Shown here: piece by piece, positions 1 through 8,214 of the stretch | Layout of the letters: each line of letters begins with the position of its first letter | Numbering within the stretch: position 1 is the stretch's first letter | Source of the DNA: JAIBJN01 sp963830885 | Lineage (GTDB): Bacteria > Actinomycetota > Thermoleophilia > Gaiellales > Gaiellaceae | DNA: 64,000 nt | Reading direction: 5' to 3' | Assembly (NCBI GenBank): GCA_963830885.1 | Contig: CAWHOA010000037.1 | Location: forward strand, 62,001 to 126,000 | Made by a program: the position numbers and the translations under genes | Notes under the pieces: model-generated | What the model saw: the letters and a program-made list of their open reading frames with translations, nothing else | The model's database searches: none | What the model was told of the DNA's origin: nothing

Positions 1-1
1 G

Positions 2-925
2 CCCCGGATCACCCACGAGGAAGTGACCGAGGAGCGCGGCCTCTTCGTGATCGAGCCGCTCGACCGCGGCTTCGGCTACACGTTCGGCAACTCGCTCCGC
101 CGCGTGCTCCTGTCCTCGCTCGAGGGCGCCGCCGTCACCTCGGTGAAGATCGAGGGCGTCGCGCACGAGTTCACGACCCTGAAGGGCGTGCGCGAGGACG
201 TCACCGACATCATCCTCAACCTCAAGAGCCTCACGTGCCTCCTGCACGGGGAGTCGCCGGAGATCGAGGTTCGGCTCGAGAAGAAGGGCTCCGGCGTCGT
301 CAAGGCGTCCGACATCGAGGCGCCGGCCGACCTCGAGATCCTCAACCCGGACCTCGAGATCGCCAACCTCTCCGACAAGGGCCGCCTCGAGGTCACGCTG
401 ACCATCGGCCGCGGCCGCGGCTACCTGCCCGCCGAGCTGAACCGCGGGCCCGAGCACACGATCGGCGTCATCCCCGTCGACTCGATCTTCTCGCCGGTCC
501 GGCGCGTCTCGTACGAGGTGGAGGCCGCCCGCGTCGGGCAGCGCACCGACTACGACAAGCTCACGCTCGACGTCACGACGGACGGCTCCGTCGCCCCGCG
601 CGACGCGATCGCCGAGGCCGCCGAGATCCTCATCCGCCAGCTGGCGATCTTCACGGACATCGACAAGATCGAGGGCTTCCGCGAGGACGCCGAGGCCGAG
701 GCCGAGGCCCCGCAGGCGCACGGGATGGAGAACTTCCCCATCGAGGAGCTCGAGCTCGGCGTCCGCAGCTACAACTGCCTGAAGCGCGTCGGCATCGAGA
801 CGATCGGGGACCTCGTCACGAAGACGGAGGGCGAGCTGGCGGCGATCCCGAACTTCGGCAAGAAGTCGATCGAAGAGGTCCGCGAGACCCTCCAGGCCCA
901 CGGGCTGACGCTCAGGGACGAATGA
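2..925 (+). CDS. rpoA: RNA polymerase subunit alpha (5' end cut by window)
   Basis: Alpha subunit of RNA polymerase; its N-terminal domain dimerises and nucleates beta and beta', and its C-terminal domain contacts UP elements and activators. The frame is open from base 2, so the first few tens of codons lie outside the window. Visible are the N-terminal assembly motif FVIEPLDRGFGYTFGNSLRR and, after an acidic linker, an alpha-CTD of helix-hairpin-helix type (LGVRSYNCLKRVGIETIGDL). The stop overlaps the rplQ start as ATGA, so the two are translationally coupled. The GTG at 23 is internal and should not be taken as the start. Confidence 0.97.
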   Translation, partial: PRITHEEVTEERGLFVIEPLDRGFGYTFGNSLRRVLLSSLEGAAVTSVKIEGVAHEFTTLKGVREDVTDIILNLKSLTCLLHGESPEIEVRLEKKGSGVVKASDIEAPADLEILNPDLEIANLSDKGRLEVTLTIGRGRGYLPAELNRGPEHTIGVIPVDSIFSPVRRVSYEVEAARVGQRTDYDKLTLDVTTDGSVAPRDAIAEAAEILIRQLAIFTDIDKIEGFREDAEAEAEAPQAHGMENFPIEELELGVRSYNCLKRVGIETIGDLVTKTEGELAAIPNFGKKSIEEVRETLQAHGLTLRDE

Positions 926-1311
926 GGCACCACCGCGCAGGCAGGAAGCTGGGCCGGGACTCGGCCCACCGCAAGGCGCTCTACGCGAACCTCGCCTGCG
1001 CGCTGATCGAGCACGGCCGCATCAAGACGACCGAGGCGAAGGCGAAGGAGGTGCGGCCGATCGTCGAGCAGATGATCACGCTCGGGAAGCGCGGCGACGT
1101 CGCCGCGCAGCGGCAGGCCGTCGCCTTCCTCCGCTCGAAGAGCATCGCCCACACGCTCTTCGCCGACATCGCGCCGCGCTTCGCGGAGCGGACGGGCGGC
1201 TACACGCGCGTCGTCAAGATCGGCCCGCGCCAGGGCGACGCTGCGCCGATGGCCTACCTCGAGCTCGTGGACTACGTGCCGGTGCGCGCTCCGGCCGGCG
1301 CTCCGGCGTAG
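922..1311 (+). CDS. rplQ: 50S ribosomal protein L17
   Basis: Large-subunit ribosomal protein L17, 129 residues, normal for the family. The N-terminus MRHHRAGRKLGRDSAHRKAL is the family signature, and the Tyr/Arg-rich stretch near residue 90 (GGYTRVVKIGPRQGDAAPMA) is typical. Start chosen at the ATG that overlaps the rpoA stop by ATGA, which gives the canonical N-terminus. In most actinobacteria truA follows directly; here a reversed two-gene cassette lies between them. Confidence 0.97.
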   Translation: MRHHRAGRKLGRDSAHRKALYANLACALIEHGRIKTTEAKAKEVRPIVEQMITLGKRGDVAAQRQAVAFLRSKSIAHTLFADIAPRFAERTGGYTRVVKIGPRQGDAAPMAYLELVDYVPVRAPAGAPA

Positions 1312-1440
1312 CGCCTCGACGCACCACGCCGGAGCCTCCACCGGTGCGGCCTCGCCGGCCGCGCCGGCAACGAGCGCACCCCGCGCTGCAGGTCGGCGTG
1401 CCGTTCCGCCGCGAGCTGTCTGGCGATGTCCGGATGCATC
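1312..1440. other. Intergenic gap after rplQ
   Basis: About 130 GC-rich bases between rplQ and the end of the reversed SRPBCC gene. It has a few short GC inverted repeats near 1353-1370 but no T-run terminator and no convincing small gene. Confidence 0.5.
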
Positions 1441-1902
1441 TCAGCGCTGCTTTCCAGCCGCCTTGGCGAAGATGTCGAGCACGGTGCCCCAGCCCTCGTT
1501 GTAGCCGGCCATGCGCTCGCGGAAGTCGGACCCGATGCGCTCCCAGCCCGTGTGCACGACGTCGACGCGCGTCCCGTCGCCCTCGGACGTGAAGCGGATG
1601 TTCAGCTCCTGCGCGGTCTCCTCGCCCCGGTCGGGGTGCCACGTCATCGTCAGCTCGTTGGGAGGGTCCCAGACGACGATCGTCCCCCAGACGCCCTCCT
1701 CGCCCTTCGACGAACGCTCGTAGACGCGACCGCCGACACGTCCCTCCCAGACCACCGTGCTCTGCGGGTCGTCGAAGATGGAGTGGCCCTCGATCGGGTA
1801 CCAGTCGCTCATGCGCTCCGTGTAGACGTGGAAGGCGTGCTCGGGCGTGCAGCGCACGAACACCGACTTGCGCACGGCGAGCTCATCGGTCATCTGGTTC
1901 AT
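1441..1902 (-). CDS. SRPBCC (AHSA1/START-like) domain protein
   Basis: A 153-residue single-domain protein of the SRPBCC/AHSA1 type, a helix-grip fold that binds hydrophobic ligands. Family marks are the N-terminal VRKSVFVRCTPEHAFHVYTE, the conserved W..GRVGGRVYE strand and a C-terminal helix with W (EGWGTVLDIFAKA). It overlaps the end of the upstream ArsR gene by 20 bp, so the two are co-translated. ArsR-SRPBCC pairs are common in actinobacteria; the ligand is not known. The cassette sits head-to-head with truA. Confidence 0.85.
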   Translation of the reverse strand: MNQMTDELAVRKSVFVRCTPEHAFHVYTERMSDWYPIEGHSIFDDPQSTVVWEGRVGGRVYERSSKGEEGVWGTIVVWDPPNELTMTWHPDRGEETAQELNIRFTSEGDGTRVDVVHTGWERIGSDFRERMAGYNEGWGTVLDIFAKAAGKQR

Positions 1903-2215
1903 CCTCGTGTCCTCCTTCTTCGCTTTCCGCCGCCGCCTTGAACGACGCCAGCGCCTCGTCCCAGAACCCTTCGAAGTACGCGCGCAGCTCGGCCAGGCCC
2001 TCGCCGTTCACGCTGTAGAAGTTGCGCGTGCCCTGGCGCCGCTCGCGCACGAGCCCGGCCTCCTTGAGCACCCGCAGATGCTGCGAGACGGCCGGCCGGC
2101 TGACGGGCAGCCCACCGGCGAGCTCGCCCACCGAGCGAGGCCCCTCCCGCAGCAGCTCGAACACGGTGCGCCGCGTAGGATCGCCGAGTGCCTGGATCGC
2201 GTGTGCGTAAGCCAT
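1883..2215 (-). CDS. ArsR-family transcriptional repressor
   Basis: A 110-residue winged-helix protein. The HTH is clear: LGDPTRRTVFELLREGPRSV at residues 9-28, then GGLPVSRPAVSQHLRVLKEAGLVRERRQGTRN with recognition helix SRPAVSQHLRVLK and the wing after it. No CxC metal-binding motif is present, so it is not an arsenic or cadmium sensor of the classical kind; this subgroup usually regulates an adjacent SRPBCC gene. Two dyads that overlap the start codon (2207-2239) are probable binding sites, which implies autorepression. Confidence 0.9.
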   Translation of the reverse strand: MAYAHAIQALGDPTRRTVFELLREGPRSVGELAGGLPVSRPAVSQHLRVLKEAGLVRERRQGTRNFYSVNGEGLAELRAYFEGFWDEALASFKAAAESEEGGHEDEPDDR

Positions 2216-2239
2216 TGCTTACCGTAAGTTAGTGCTTAC
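2207..2239. promoter_or_regulatory. Tandem ArsR operator dyads between arsR and truA
   Basis: Two adjacent inverted repeats of the same word lie in and next to the 25-bp gap between the divergent arsR and truA starts: GTAAGC (2207-2212) with GCTTAC (2217-2222), and GTAAG (2224-2228) with CTTAC (2235-2239). The first covers the arsR start codon at 2213-2215. The arrangement suggests repression of arsR and possibly of truA; the binding protein is inferred from position. Confidence 0.7.
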
Positions 2240-2240
2240 C

Positions 2241-2960
2241 ATGAACGTTGTCAAGGTCACGCTGGAGTACGACGGGACGGGGTTCTCCGGCTGGGCGGCG
2301 CAGCCCGGGCTGCGGACAGTGGAAGGGGAGCTCCGTGCGGCGCTCGACCAGGTCTTCCCCCGCTGGAGCCGGCTCGCGGTCGCCGGGCGCACCGACGCGG
2401 GTGTCCACGCGGTCGGGCAGGTGGCGAGCTTCGAGGCCGACGGGGGGCCGCCTGCAGACCGGGCGGCGCCGGCGCTGAACGGCGTCCTCCCCGATGACGT
2501 CGCGGCCCTCGAGAGCGAGGTCGTCCCGGCCGAGTTCAGCGCGCGGTTCTCGGCGACCGGCCGCTCCTACCGCTACCGGGTCTGGCGGCGCGCGGCGCAC
2601 TCGCCGCTGGAGCGACGGCGTTCGCTCTGGCTCCCGCGGCCCGTGGACGAGGAGGCTCTGGCCGCTTCTGCGGCGCTCCTGGTGGGGGAGCACGACTTCC
2701 GCGCCTTCACGCCCACCGAGACGCAGCATGACTCCTTCGTCCGTATCGTCCGCGAGGCTGGGTGGGAGCGCGACGGCCACGTCCTCGCCTTCACGATCAC
2801 CTCGGACAGCTTCCTGCGGCACATGGTGCGGACGCTGGTCGGGACGATGCTCGAGCAGTCCCCGCAAGAGATCGAGCGCCTGCTCGCCGGCCGCCCGCGC
2901 GACGAGGCCGGCGCGACGGCGCCTCCCTGGGGCCTCTACCTCGAGCGGGTCCACTACTAG
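2241..2960 (+). CDS. truA: tRNA pseudouridine(38-40) synthase
   Basis: Isomerises uridines 38-40 in the tRNA anticodon arm to pseudouridine. The protein is 239 residues from the ATG at 2241; a GTG nine bases upstream lies inside the operator and is less likely. The catalytic motif GRTDAGVHA places the nucleophilic Asp at residue 52, and the family's C-terminal FLRHMVRTLVGTML segment is present. It normally belongs to the rpoA-rplQ operon; here the ArsR/SRPBCC cassette separates them, so it probably has its own promoter overlapping the operators. Confidence 0.96.
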   Translation: MNVVKVTLEYDGTGFSGWAAQPGLRTVEGELRAALDQVFPRWSRLAVAGRTDAGVHAVGQVASFEADGGPPADRAAPALNGVLPDDVAALESEVVPAEFSARFSATGRSYRYRVWRRAAHSPLERRRSLWLPRPVDEEALAASAALLVGEHDFRAFTPTETQHDSFVRIVREAGWERDGHVLAFTITSDSFLRHMVRTLVGTMLEQSPQEIERLLAGRPRDEAGATAPPWGLYLERVHY

Positions 2961-2988
2961 AGCGTTCTGCCGCCGCGCGTGCCGTGGA

Positions 2989-2994
2989 TAGATT
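2989..2994 (+). promoter_or_regulatory. -10 hexamer TAGATT, leaderless start of the HAD gene
   Basis: TAGATT ends 6 nt before the GTG at 3001, and no Shine-Dalgarno lies between them. The transcript would begin at or within a base or two of the start codon. Confidence 0.55.
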
Positions 2995-3000
2995 GTCGCG

Positions 3001-3630
3001 GTGCCCTATCCCAACGTCCTCTTCGATCTCGACGGCACGCTGATCGACTCCGGCGCGATCATCCTCGCCTCCTTCAAGCACGCCACGCGGACGGTGCTGG
3101 AGCGCGAGATTCCGGAGGCCGAGCTGGCTGCGCTCGTCGGCGGATCCAACATCTACGACCAGATGCGCGCGATCGACGACGCGCAGGCGGACGAGCTCGT
3201 CCGCGTGTACCGCGAGCACAACGAGCCGCTGCACGACGAGCTCGAGGTGTTCGCGGGAATCGAGCACGTCCTCGCCGAACTCAAGCGCGAGGGCCGCCGG
3301 CTCGGGATCGTGACCGCAAAGCGGCGCAAGACGGTCGAGCTGGCCTTCGCCGTCCTGCCGCTCGAGCCGTACTTCGACGTCGTCGTCACCTCGGACATGA
3401 CTGAGCGGCACAAGCCCGATCCGGCTCCCGTCCTCGCCGCGCTCGAGCTGTTGAACGCGCAGCCCGCCGAGGCCGCCTTCGTCGGCGACTCGCCCTTCGA
3501 CGTCGGCGCCGGGAAGGCCGCCGGCGTCTTCACGGTCGCGGTGGCCTGGGGCAACATCCACCCGGTCGAGGCGCTCGCGGAGGCGGACGCGCTCGTCGAG
3601 ACCCCACAACAGCTCCTCGATGTCCTCTAG
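3001..3630 (+). CDS. HAD-family phosphatase (phosphoglycolate phosphatase/PpaX-like)
   Basis: A 209-residue HAD subfamily IA phosphatase. Motif I is FDLDGTLIDSG (nucleophile D9, acid/base D11), motif II is the T in GIVTAKRRKT, the Lys of motif III is in ERHKPDP, and motif IV is GDSPFDVGAG. The helical cap between motifs I and II fits phosphoglycolate phosphatase or PpaX pyrophosphatase; the substrate cannot be read from sequence. GTG start at 3001, behind a leaderless-type -10. Its last 11 bases overlap the ligA start, so the pair is an operon. Confidence 0.88.
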   Translation: MPYPNVLFDLDGTLIDSGAIILASFKHATRTVLEREIPEAELAALVGGSNIYDQMRAIDDAQADELVRVYREHNEPLHDELEVFAGIEHVLAELKREGRRLGIVTAKRRKTVELAFAVLPLEPYFDVVVTSDMTERHKPDPAPVLAALELLNAQPAEAAFVGDSPFDVGAGKAAGVFTVAVAWGNIHPVEALAEADALVETPQQLLDVL

Positions 3631-5628
3631 CGCCGTGGAGAAGCGCGTCGCGGAGCTGCGCGAGCAGGTCGAGCACCACCTGTACCGCTACCACGTCCTC
3701 GACGACCCCGAGATCTCGGACGCCGAGTACGACCGGATCTTCGACGAGCTGCAGCGGCTCGAGGAGGAGAACCCGGACCTGGCCTCGCCCGACTCGCCCA
3801 CGCAGCGGGTGGGCGCGCCGCCCTCCGACAAGTTCCGCAAGGTCGAGCACCTGACCCCGATGGGCTCGCTGGAGAAGGTGACGACCGAGGAGACGCTCTC
3901 GAAGTGGGCCGACGACGTCCGCAAGCGCCTCGACTCGGACGAGCCCGTTGCCTACGTGACCGAGCCGAAGATCGACGGCTCGGCGGTCTCGCTCGTCTAC
4001 GAGGACGGGAGCCTCGTCCGCGGCGCCACCCGCGGCGACGGCGAGCGCGGCGAGGACGTCACGGTCAACCTGCGCACCATCAAGGCGATCCCTCTCCGCA
4101 TGCGGGACTCGGCCGGCTCGCGCGCCGCCCGTCCTGGAGGTGCGCGGCGAGGTCTACTTCCCGCTCTCGGCCTTCAACCGCCTGAACGAGCGCCTCGCGG
4201 CCGAGGGGAAGAAGACCGCCCCGAACCCGCGCAACGCGGCCGCCGGCTCGCTGCGCCAGCTCAACCCGCAGATCACGGCCGAGCGCGATCTGTCCATCTG
4301 GGTCTACGGCATCGGCCGGGGCGACGGGTTCGAGCTCTGCCACCCACTGGGAGACCCTCGAGTGGCTGCGCGAGCGCGGCTTCCGCGTGAACCCGCATGC
4401 GAAGCGTCACGAGGCGCTCGAGTCGGTCGCGCGCGAGTGCGCGGAGTGGGAGGCGAAGCGCATCGAGCTCGACTACGAGATCGACGGCATCGTCATCAAG
4501 GTGGACTCCGTCGACCAGCAGCAGCGCCTCGGCGCGCTGCACGGGCGGCCGCGCTGGGCCCGCGCGTTCAAGTGGGCGCCGATGACCGCGCAGACGAAGC
4601 TCCTGAAGATCCATGTGCGCGTCGGCCGCACCGGGGCGCTCAACCCGTGGGCGCAGCTCGAGCCCGTGGAGGTCGGCGGCGTCACCGTCTCCCAGGCGAC
4701 GCTGCACAACGAGGAGGACATCAACCGCAAGGACATCCGGCAGGGCGACACAGTGATCGTGCAGCGCGCGGGCGACGTGATCCCGCAGGTCGTCGGCCCG
4801 GTCCTGCCCCACGCGAAGGGGACGCGGCGGTTCCGCATGCCTGCGAAGTGCCCGCTCTGCGGCGTCGACATCGTCAAGCCCGAGGGCGAGGTGATGCACC
4901 GCTGCCCCAACAACGCATGCCCGTCGCGCGGGCTCGAGTCGCTGATCAACTGGGTGATGGCCGCGGCGGACATCGAAGGGGTGGGGGAGCAGTTCGTCCG
5001 CCGGCTCTGGGACCTCGGCCTGCTGCGCTCGATCCCGGATCTCTACAGGCTGACGAAGGAGCAGCTCGCCGAGCTGGACGGCTACGCCGACATCTCGGCG
5101 CAGAACGCCGTCGACTCGATCGCCGCCTCGAAGCAGATCCCCTTTGCGCGCGTCCTCTTCGGGCTCAACATCCCGGACGTCGGCTGGGTGACCGCGCAGA
5201 ACCTGGCCCGGCACTTCGGCTCGGTGGACGCGCTGCTCGCCGCGCGGCAGGAGGACATCGAGGAGGTGGACGGCATCGGCCCAGACCGCGCCGAGTCGAT
5301 CGCCACCTGGTTCGCCGACGAGCGCAACCGTGCGCTCGTCGAGGAGCTGCGTGGTCTCGGCATCCGACTCGAGCTGGGCGACGCGGAGAAGCCGGTCGAG
5401 GGCCCGCTCACCGGCAAGACGTACGTCATCACCGGCACGCTGGAGCGCTGGTCGCGGGAGCAGGCGCGCGCGGCGCTGGAGGCGAAGGGCGCCAAGGTGA
5501 CGGACTCGGTGTCGAAGAAGACCACCGCCGTGATCGTGGGCGAGAATCCGGGCTCGAAGGCAGACAAGGCGCGCAAGGCCGGCGTCGAGATCCTCGACGA
5601 GGCCGGGCTCGAGCGACTGGTCGCCTAG
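3620..5628 (+). CDS. ligA: NAD+-dependent DNA ligase LigA (two frameshifts in this sequence)
   Basis: Seals DNA nicks using NAD+ and is essential for replication. Domain order is intact: Ia with YRYHVLDDPEISDAEYD, adenylation site EPKIDG (Lys about 117), OB fold, a four-Cys zinc finger (CPLCG and CPNNACPSRG), HhH repeats and a C-terminal BRCT (GPLTGKTYVITGTLERWSRE). The frame shifts twice: near 4115-4128, before VLEVRGEVYFPLSAF, and near 4341, where an extra C breaks the THWETLEWL stretch. Removing one base at each site gives exactly 669 codons, the normal length, so sequence error is much likelier than decay of an essential gene. Confidence 0.93.
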
Positions 5629-5882
5629 TAGGAGGGTTTGGCGAAATACAGCCTGTGCCGCCGGGCCGCGTCGCTCGCCCCGAAGACTGCGTCCTCAAAT
5701 CGCGCCCGTAGCCACCGGCTACGAACGGCGATCGTGCTCCGGTAGCTGTGGCCGCCGATCGTGACGCGCACCGGCGGGCGGGCCCGGCCGAACACCGCCG
5801 GGACGTCGAGCGGGACCTCGAAGAACGTCGCCGTCTTCCCCTCGAGCTGGATCGTCGTCTCGAAGCGCTCGGCCATCGTCAC
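5625..5882 (-). pseudogene. DUF1905-type protein truncated by the dispersed repeat
   Basis: The N-terminal 53 residues (ERFETTIQLEGKTATFFEVP, then PPVRVTIGGHSYRSTIAV) match the start of DUF1905-type small beta-barrel proteins, which normally continue for about 40 more residues with a G-R-Y-x-P motif. Here the reading frame runs into repeat copy A near 5720, and the last 32 residues are translated repeat. The GTG start at 5882 overlaps the dacB stop, so it was the second gene of that transcription unit. The stop shares a CTAG palindrome with the ligA stop. Confidence 0.7.
5626..5722. repeat. Dispersed stop-associated repeat, copy A (partial)
   Basis: Begins with TAGTAGGAGGGTTTGGCGAA immediately at the ligA stop and continues through a CAGCCTGTGCCGCCGGGCCG core to the hairpin GTAGCC-acc-GGCTAC, where it ends against the DUF1905 remnant. 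It matches about the left 95 bp of the full copy at 18285-18455, read from that copy's 18455 end. The right half is absent. Confidence 0.85.
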
Positions 5883-7106
5883 AGGGCGCCCGCGAGCGCC
5901 TGAGCGAAGCGGTCCTGCGAGAGGCGTGCGCGCGACCAGGAGATCGGGTATCCGTTCTGGAGGACGGCGAAGACGTAGCGCGTCCCCGCGTAGCCGGAGA
6001 GGGCCGAGGCCGTGTCCAGCGTGCCTGTCTTCGCCCGCACGCGGCCACGCGCCGGACCGGATTGCATGCGGTCCTCGAGTGTCCCGTCCACGCCGGCGAT
6101 CGCCAGGGAGGCGACGAACGGGTCGCGCAGAGCGGCGTCGCGCCAGGCGGAGAGCAGGGTCCGGCCGACGGCGTTGGCGGTGGTCCGGTCGTACGACGAG
6201 AGGCCGGAGCCGTCGGCGATGCGAACGCCCACGAGCGGCACGCCGCGCTCCTCGAGCTCGCGCCGCACGACGATGCAGCCGGCCGTCGTCGTGCCGACCC
6301 CGCGCACGACGGCGCCGAGGTGCTTGACCAGCATCTCGGCGTAGAAGTTGTCACTGATCTTGTTCATCCGGCGGACGATCGCGCGCACCGGGCCGGAGCG
6401 GATGGACGCGAGCGGCGTCGCCGTCTCGGGCGCCGCGGCGACCACCGCGCGGCCGCCGACCTGGATCCCGGCTGCGACGAGCGCGCGCCTGAAGGCTCTC
6501 GCCGCCGCCATCGCGGGGTTGTCGACCGTTCTGCCCGCGACCCGCGCGCGGTCGACGACGAGGGCCGAGAGCGGCGGCGACTCGTTCTTGTAGTAGGACG
6601 CGCGCCAGCCGCTCGCCGTCCGCCGCTTGTCGAAGAAGCTCTCGTCGCCTGCGATCCGGCCGGTGACCCGTCGGAGGCCCGGCCGAGCGGAGCGCCGACG
6701 CGAGCGTCCGCAGGTCGGCCGAGGTCAGCGTGGGGTCGCCGAAGCCCCGGAGCACGAGCCGGCCGTTCCAGGTGGAGCCCGTGCGCGTCCCCTCGCCGAG
6801 CACCTGCGTGCGGATGCGGTAGCTCGGCCCGAGCCGGTCGAGCGCGGTGAGCGCGACGCCGAGCTTCTCGTTCGACGCCGGGGCGAGCGAGCGCGAGCGG
6901 TTGAGGCCGTAGACGACGCGGCCCGTCCTCAGGTCGAATGCGAACGCGCCGGTCTGGGCGCGCGAGACGCCCGTCACCGTGATCGCGCTGTCGAGCCGCT
7001 CGCGCAGCGTCTGCGCGGACGCAGGCCCCGCGAGCGCCGCGAGGGCGGCGAGCAGCGCCGCGGCGACGGCGAGCGAGCGCGTTCCGATGACCCCGTATTT
7101 CCTCAA
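5879..7106 (-). CDS. dacB: D-alanyl-D-alanine carboxypeptidase/endopeptidase, PBP4 family (frameshifted)
   Basis: Secreted penicillin-binding peptidase of family S13, which trims or cleaves peptidoglycan cross-links. A signal peptide (residues 1-31, ending GPASA) precedes the SxxK site SNEK (Ser 78, Lys 81), the SxN site SDN (in KISDNFYAEML) and KTG (AKTGTLDTASALSGY). The frame breaks near 6678, where a GGG run has one base too many after ALRSAG; the second frame continues with RRVTGRIAGDESFFDKRRTA. Without that base the gene is 409 codons, a normal length. It is followed by the coupled DUF1905 remnant. Confidence 0.9.
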
Positions 7107-7171
7107 GGCACTAGGTCCGACCGCCCCGCAGGATAGGCCGTCCGGCCCTTGGCCGCGGCCCGGAGCGGCGG

Positions 7172-7177
7172 TACGTT
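7172..7177 (+). promoter_or_regulatory. -10 hexamer TACGTT, leaderless start
   Basis: TACGTT ends 9 nt before the ATG at 7187; the intervening bases are C-rich and carry no ribosome-binding site. Confidence 0.5.
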
Positions 7178-7186
7178 CAGCCTCCG

Positions 7187-7477
7187 ATGAGCGACGACAT
7201 CTCCATCCTCTTCGACCGAATCCAGGTGCTTCTCCAGGACCAGCCTCCGGAGCAAGAGCCGGACGCGGACGTCCTCGAGCATACGCTGACGGACGGCTAT
7301 GCCCGCGCGCTCGCTCTCGACGGCGAGCGGCTCCGCATCGAGGCGGAGATCCACCGGCTCGCCGGCAGCGACGAGCACGTCGGCGAGGTGCGCATCCTCA
7401 AGGCCCGGCTCGCCCTCCTCGAGGAGGAGCTCTCCCAGCTCCGCGGCCTGCTCGGCACCCTCGCCGGCCGGCGTTGA
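7187..7477 (+). CDS. Small acidic coiled-coil protein, unknown function
   Basis: A 96-residue protein that I do not recognise. It has no signal peptide or membrane segment and no cysteine. Residues 35-95 form a charged amphipathic helix with Leu/Ile heptads (RLRIEAEIHRL, LKARLALLEEELSQLRGLL), so it is probably a coiled-coil dimer. It lies alone between dacB and a response regulator that ends 4 bp beyond it on the other strand. ATG start with a leaderless-type -10. Confidence 0.7.
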   Translation: MSDDISILFDRIQVLLQDQPPEQEPDADVLEHTLTDGYARALALDGERLRIEAEIHRLAGSDEHVGEVRILKARLALLEEELSQLRGLLGTLAGRR

Positions 7478-7481
7478 CCCC

Positions 7482-8165
7482 CTAGACGATCCCGCTGCGG
7501 ACGGCGTACACCGCCGCCTGGATGCGGTTCTCGATCTGGAGCTTCATGAGGATGTTCGAGATGTGGTTCTTGACCGTCTTCGGGCTGATGAAGAGCTCGC
7601 GGGCGATCTCGGCGTTGTCCTTGCCGATGGCGATCAGGCGCAGGACCTCGAGCTCGCGATCCGAGAGCTCCGTGCGGAGCGTTTTGGCTGCGGCGCTGTC
7701 AGGTGTCTGGGCGCGCAAGCGTTGCAGGACCTTGGCGGCGATCTGGGGCGAGATGAGCGACTCGCCGCTCGCCGCCGCGTGGATGCCCGCGATCAGCTGG
7801 TCGATGGACGAGTCCTTGAGCAGGTAGCCGCAGGCGCCGGCCATGACGGCGTCCATGACGTCGTCGTCGTCCACGGAGATGGTGAGCACGACCACGCGGG
7901 TGCGCGGTGCGATGCTCGAAACCTCGCGCGTCGTCTCGACGCCGGTCAGGCCGGGCATCTTCAGGTCCATCACGACCACGTCGGGCGCCAGCTCGCCCAC
8001 GAGCCGGAGCGCCTCCCGTCCGTTGTCGGCCTCACCGACCACCTGGAGGCCCTGACCCTCGAGGAGACTCCTCAGGCCCGTTCGGAAGAGGTCGTGGTCG
8101 TCCACGAGCAGGACGCGCAGCTCCTCGAGCTGCTTCCCCGAGCGCCGATCCTCGGCGGCTGACGT
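7482..8165 (-). CDS. NarL/FixJ-type response regulator
   Basis: Two-component DNA-binding regulator of about 227 residues. Receiver domain: LRVLLVDDHDLFRTGLRSLL with the acidic pair, phospho-acceptor Asp in VVVMDLKMPGLTG (about residue 67), Thr in VVVLTISVDDD and Lys in GYLLKDSS. The C-terminal LuxR-type HTH is LSDRELEVLRLIAIGKDN followed by ELFISPKTVKNHISNILMKL. No kinase gene is adjacent, so it is an orphan here. No ATG, GTG or TTG exists in frame between the upstream gene's stop and the receiver; I placed the start at an ACG 4 nt after AGGAGG, probably a true ATG misread or a non-canonical start. Confidence 0.9.
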   Translation of the reverse strand, partial: TSAAEDRRSGKQLEELRVLLVDDHDLFRTGLRSLLEGQGLQVVGEADNGREALRLVGELAPDVVVMDLKMPGLTGVETTREVSSIAPRTRVVVLTISVDDDDVMDAVMAGACGYLLKDSSIDQLIAGIHAAASGESLISPQIAAKVLQRLRAQTPDSAAAKTLRTELSDRELEVLRLIAIGKDNAEIARELFISPKTVKNHISNILMKLQIENRIQAAVYAVRSGIV

Positions 8166-8214
8166 CGTGCCTCCTCTGCTCGCGGTGACGAGCCGAGATT
8201 CTAGCTCGCCCGCG

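Noticed and set aside
5626..5722. Repeat copy A as a simple rho-independent terminator of ligA
   Set aside because: The inverted ends in full copies are more than 120 bp apart, there is no T-run, and the core is conserved among copies, so it is a repeat element even if it may also affect termination.
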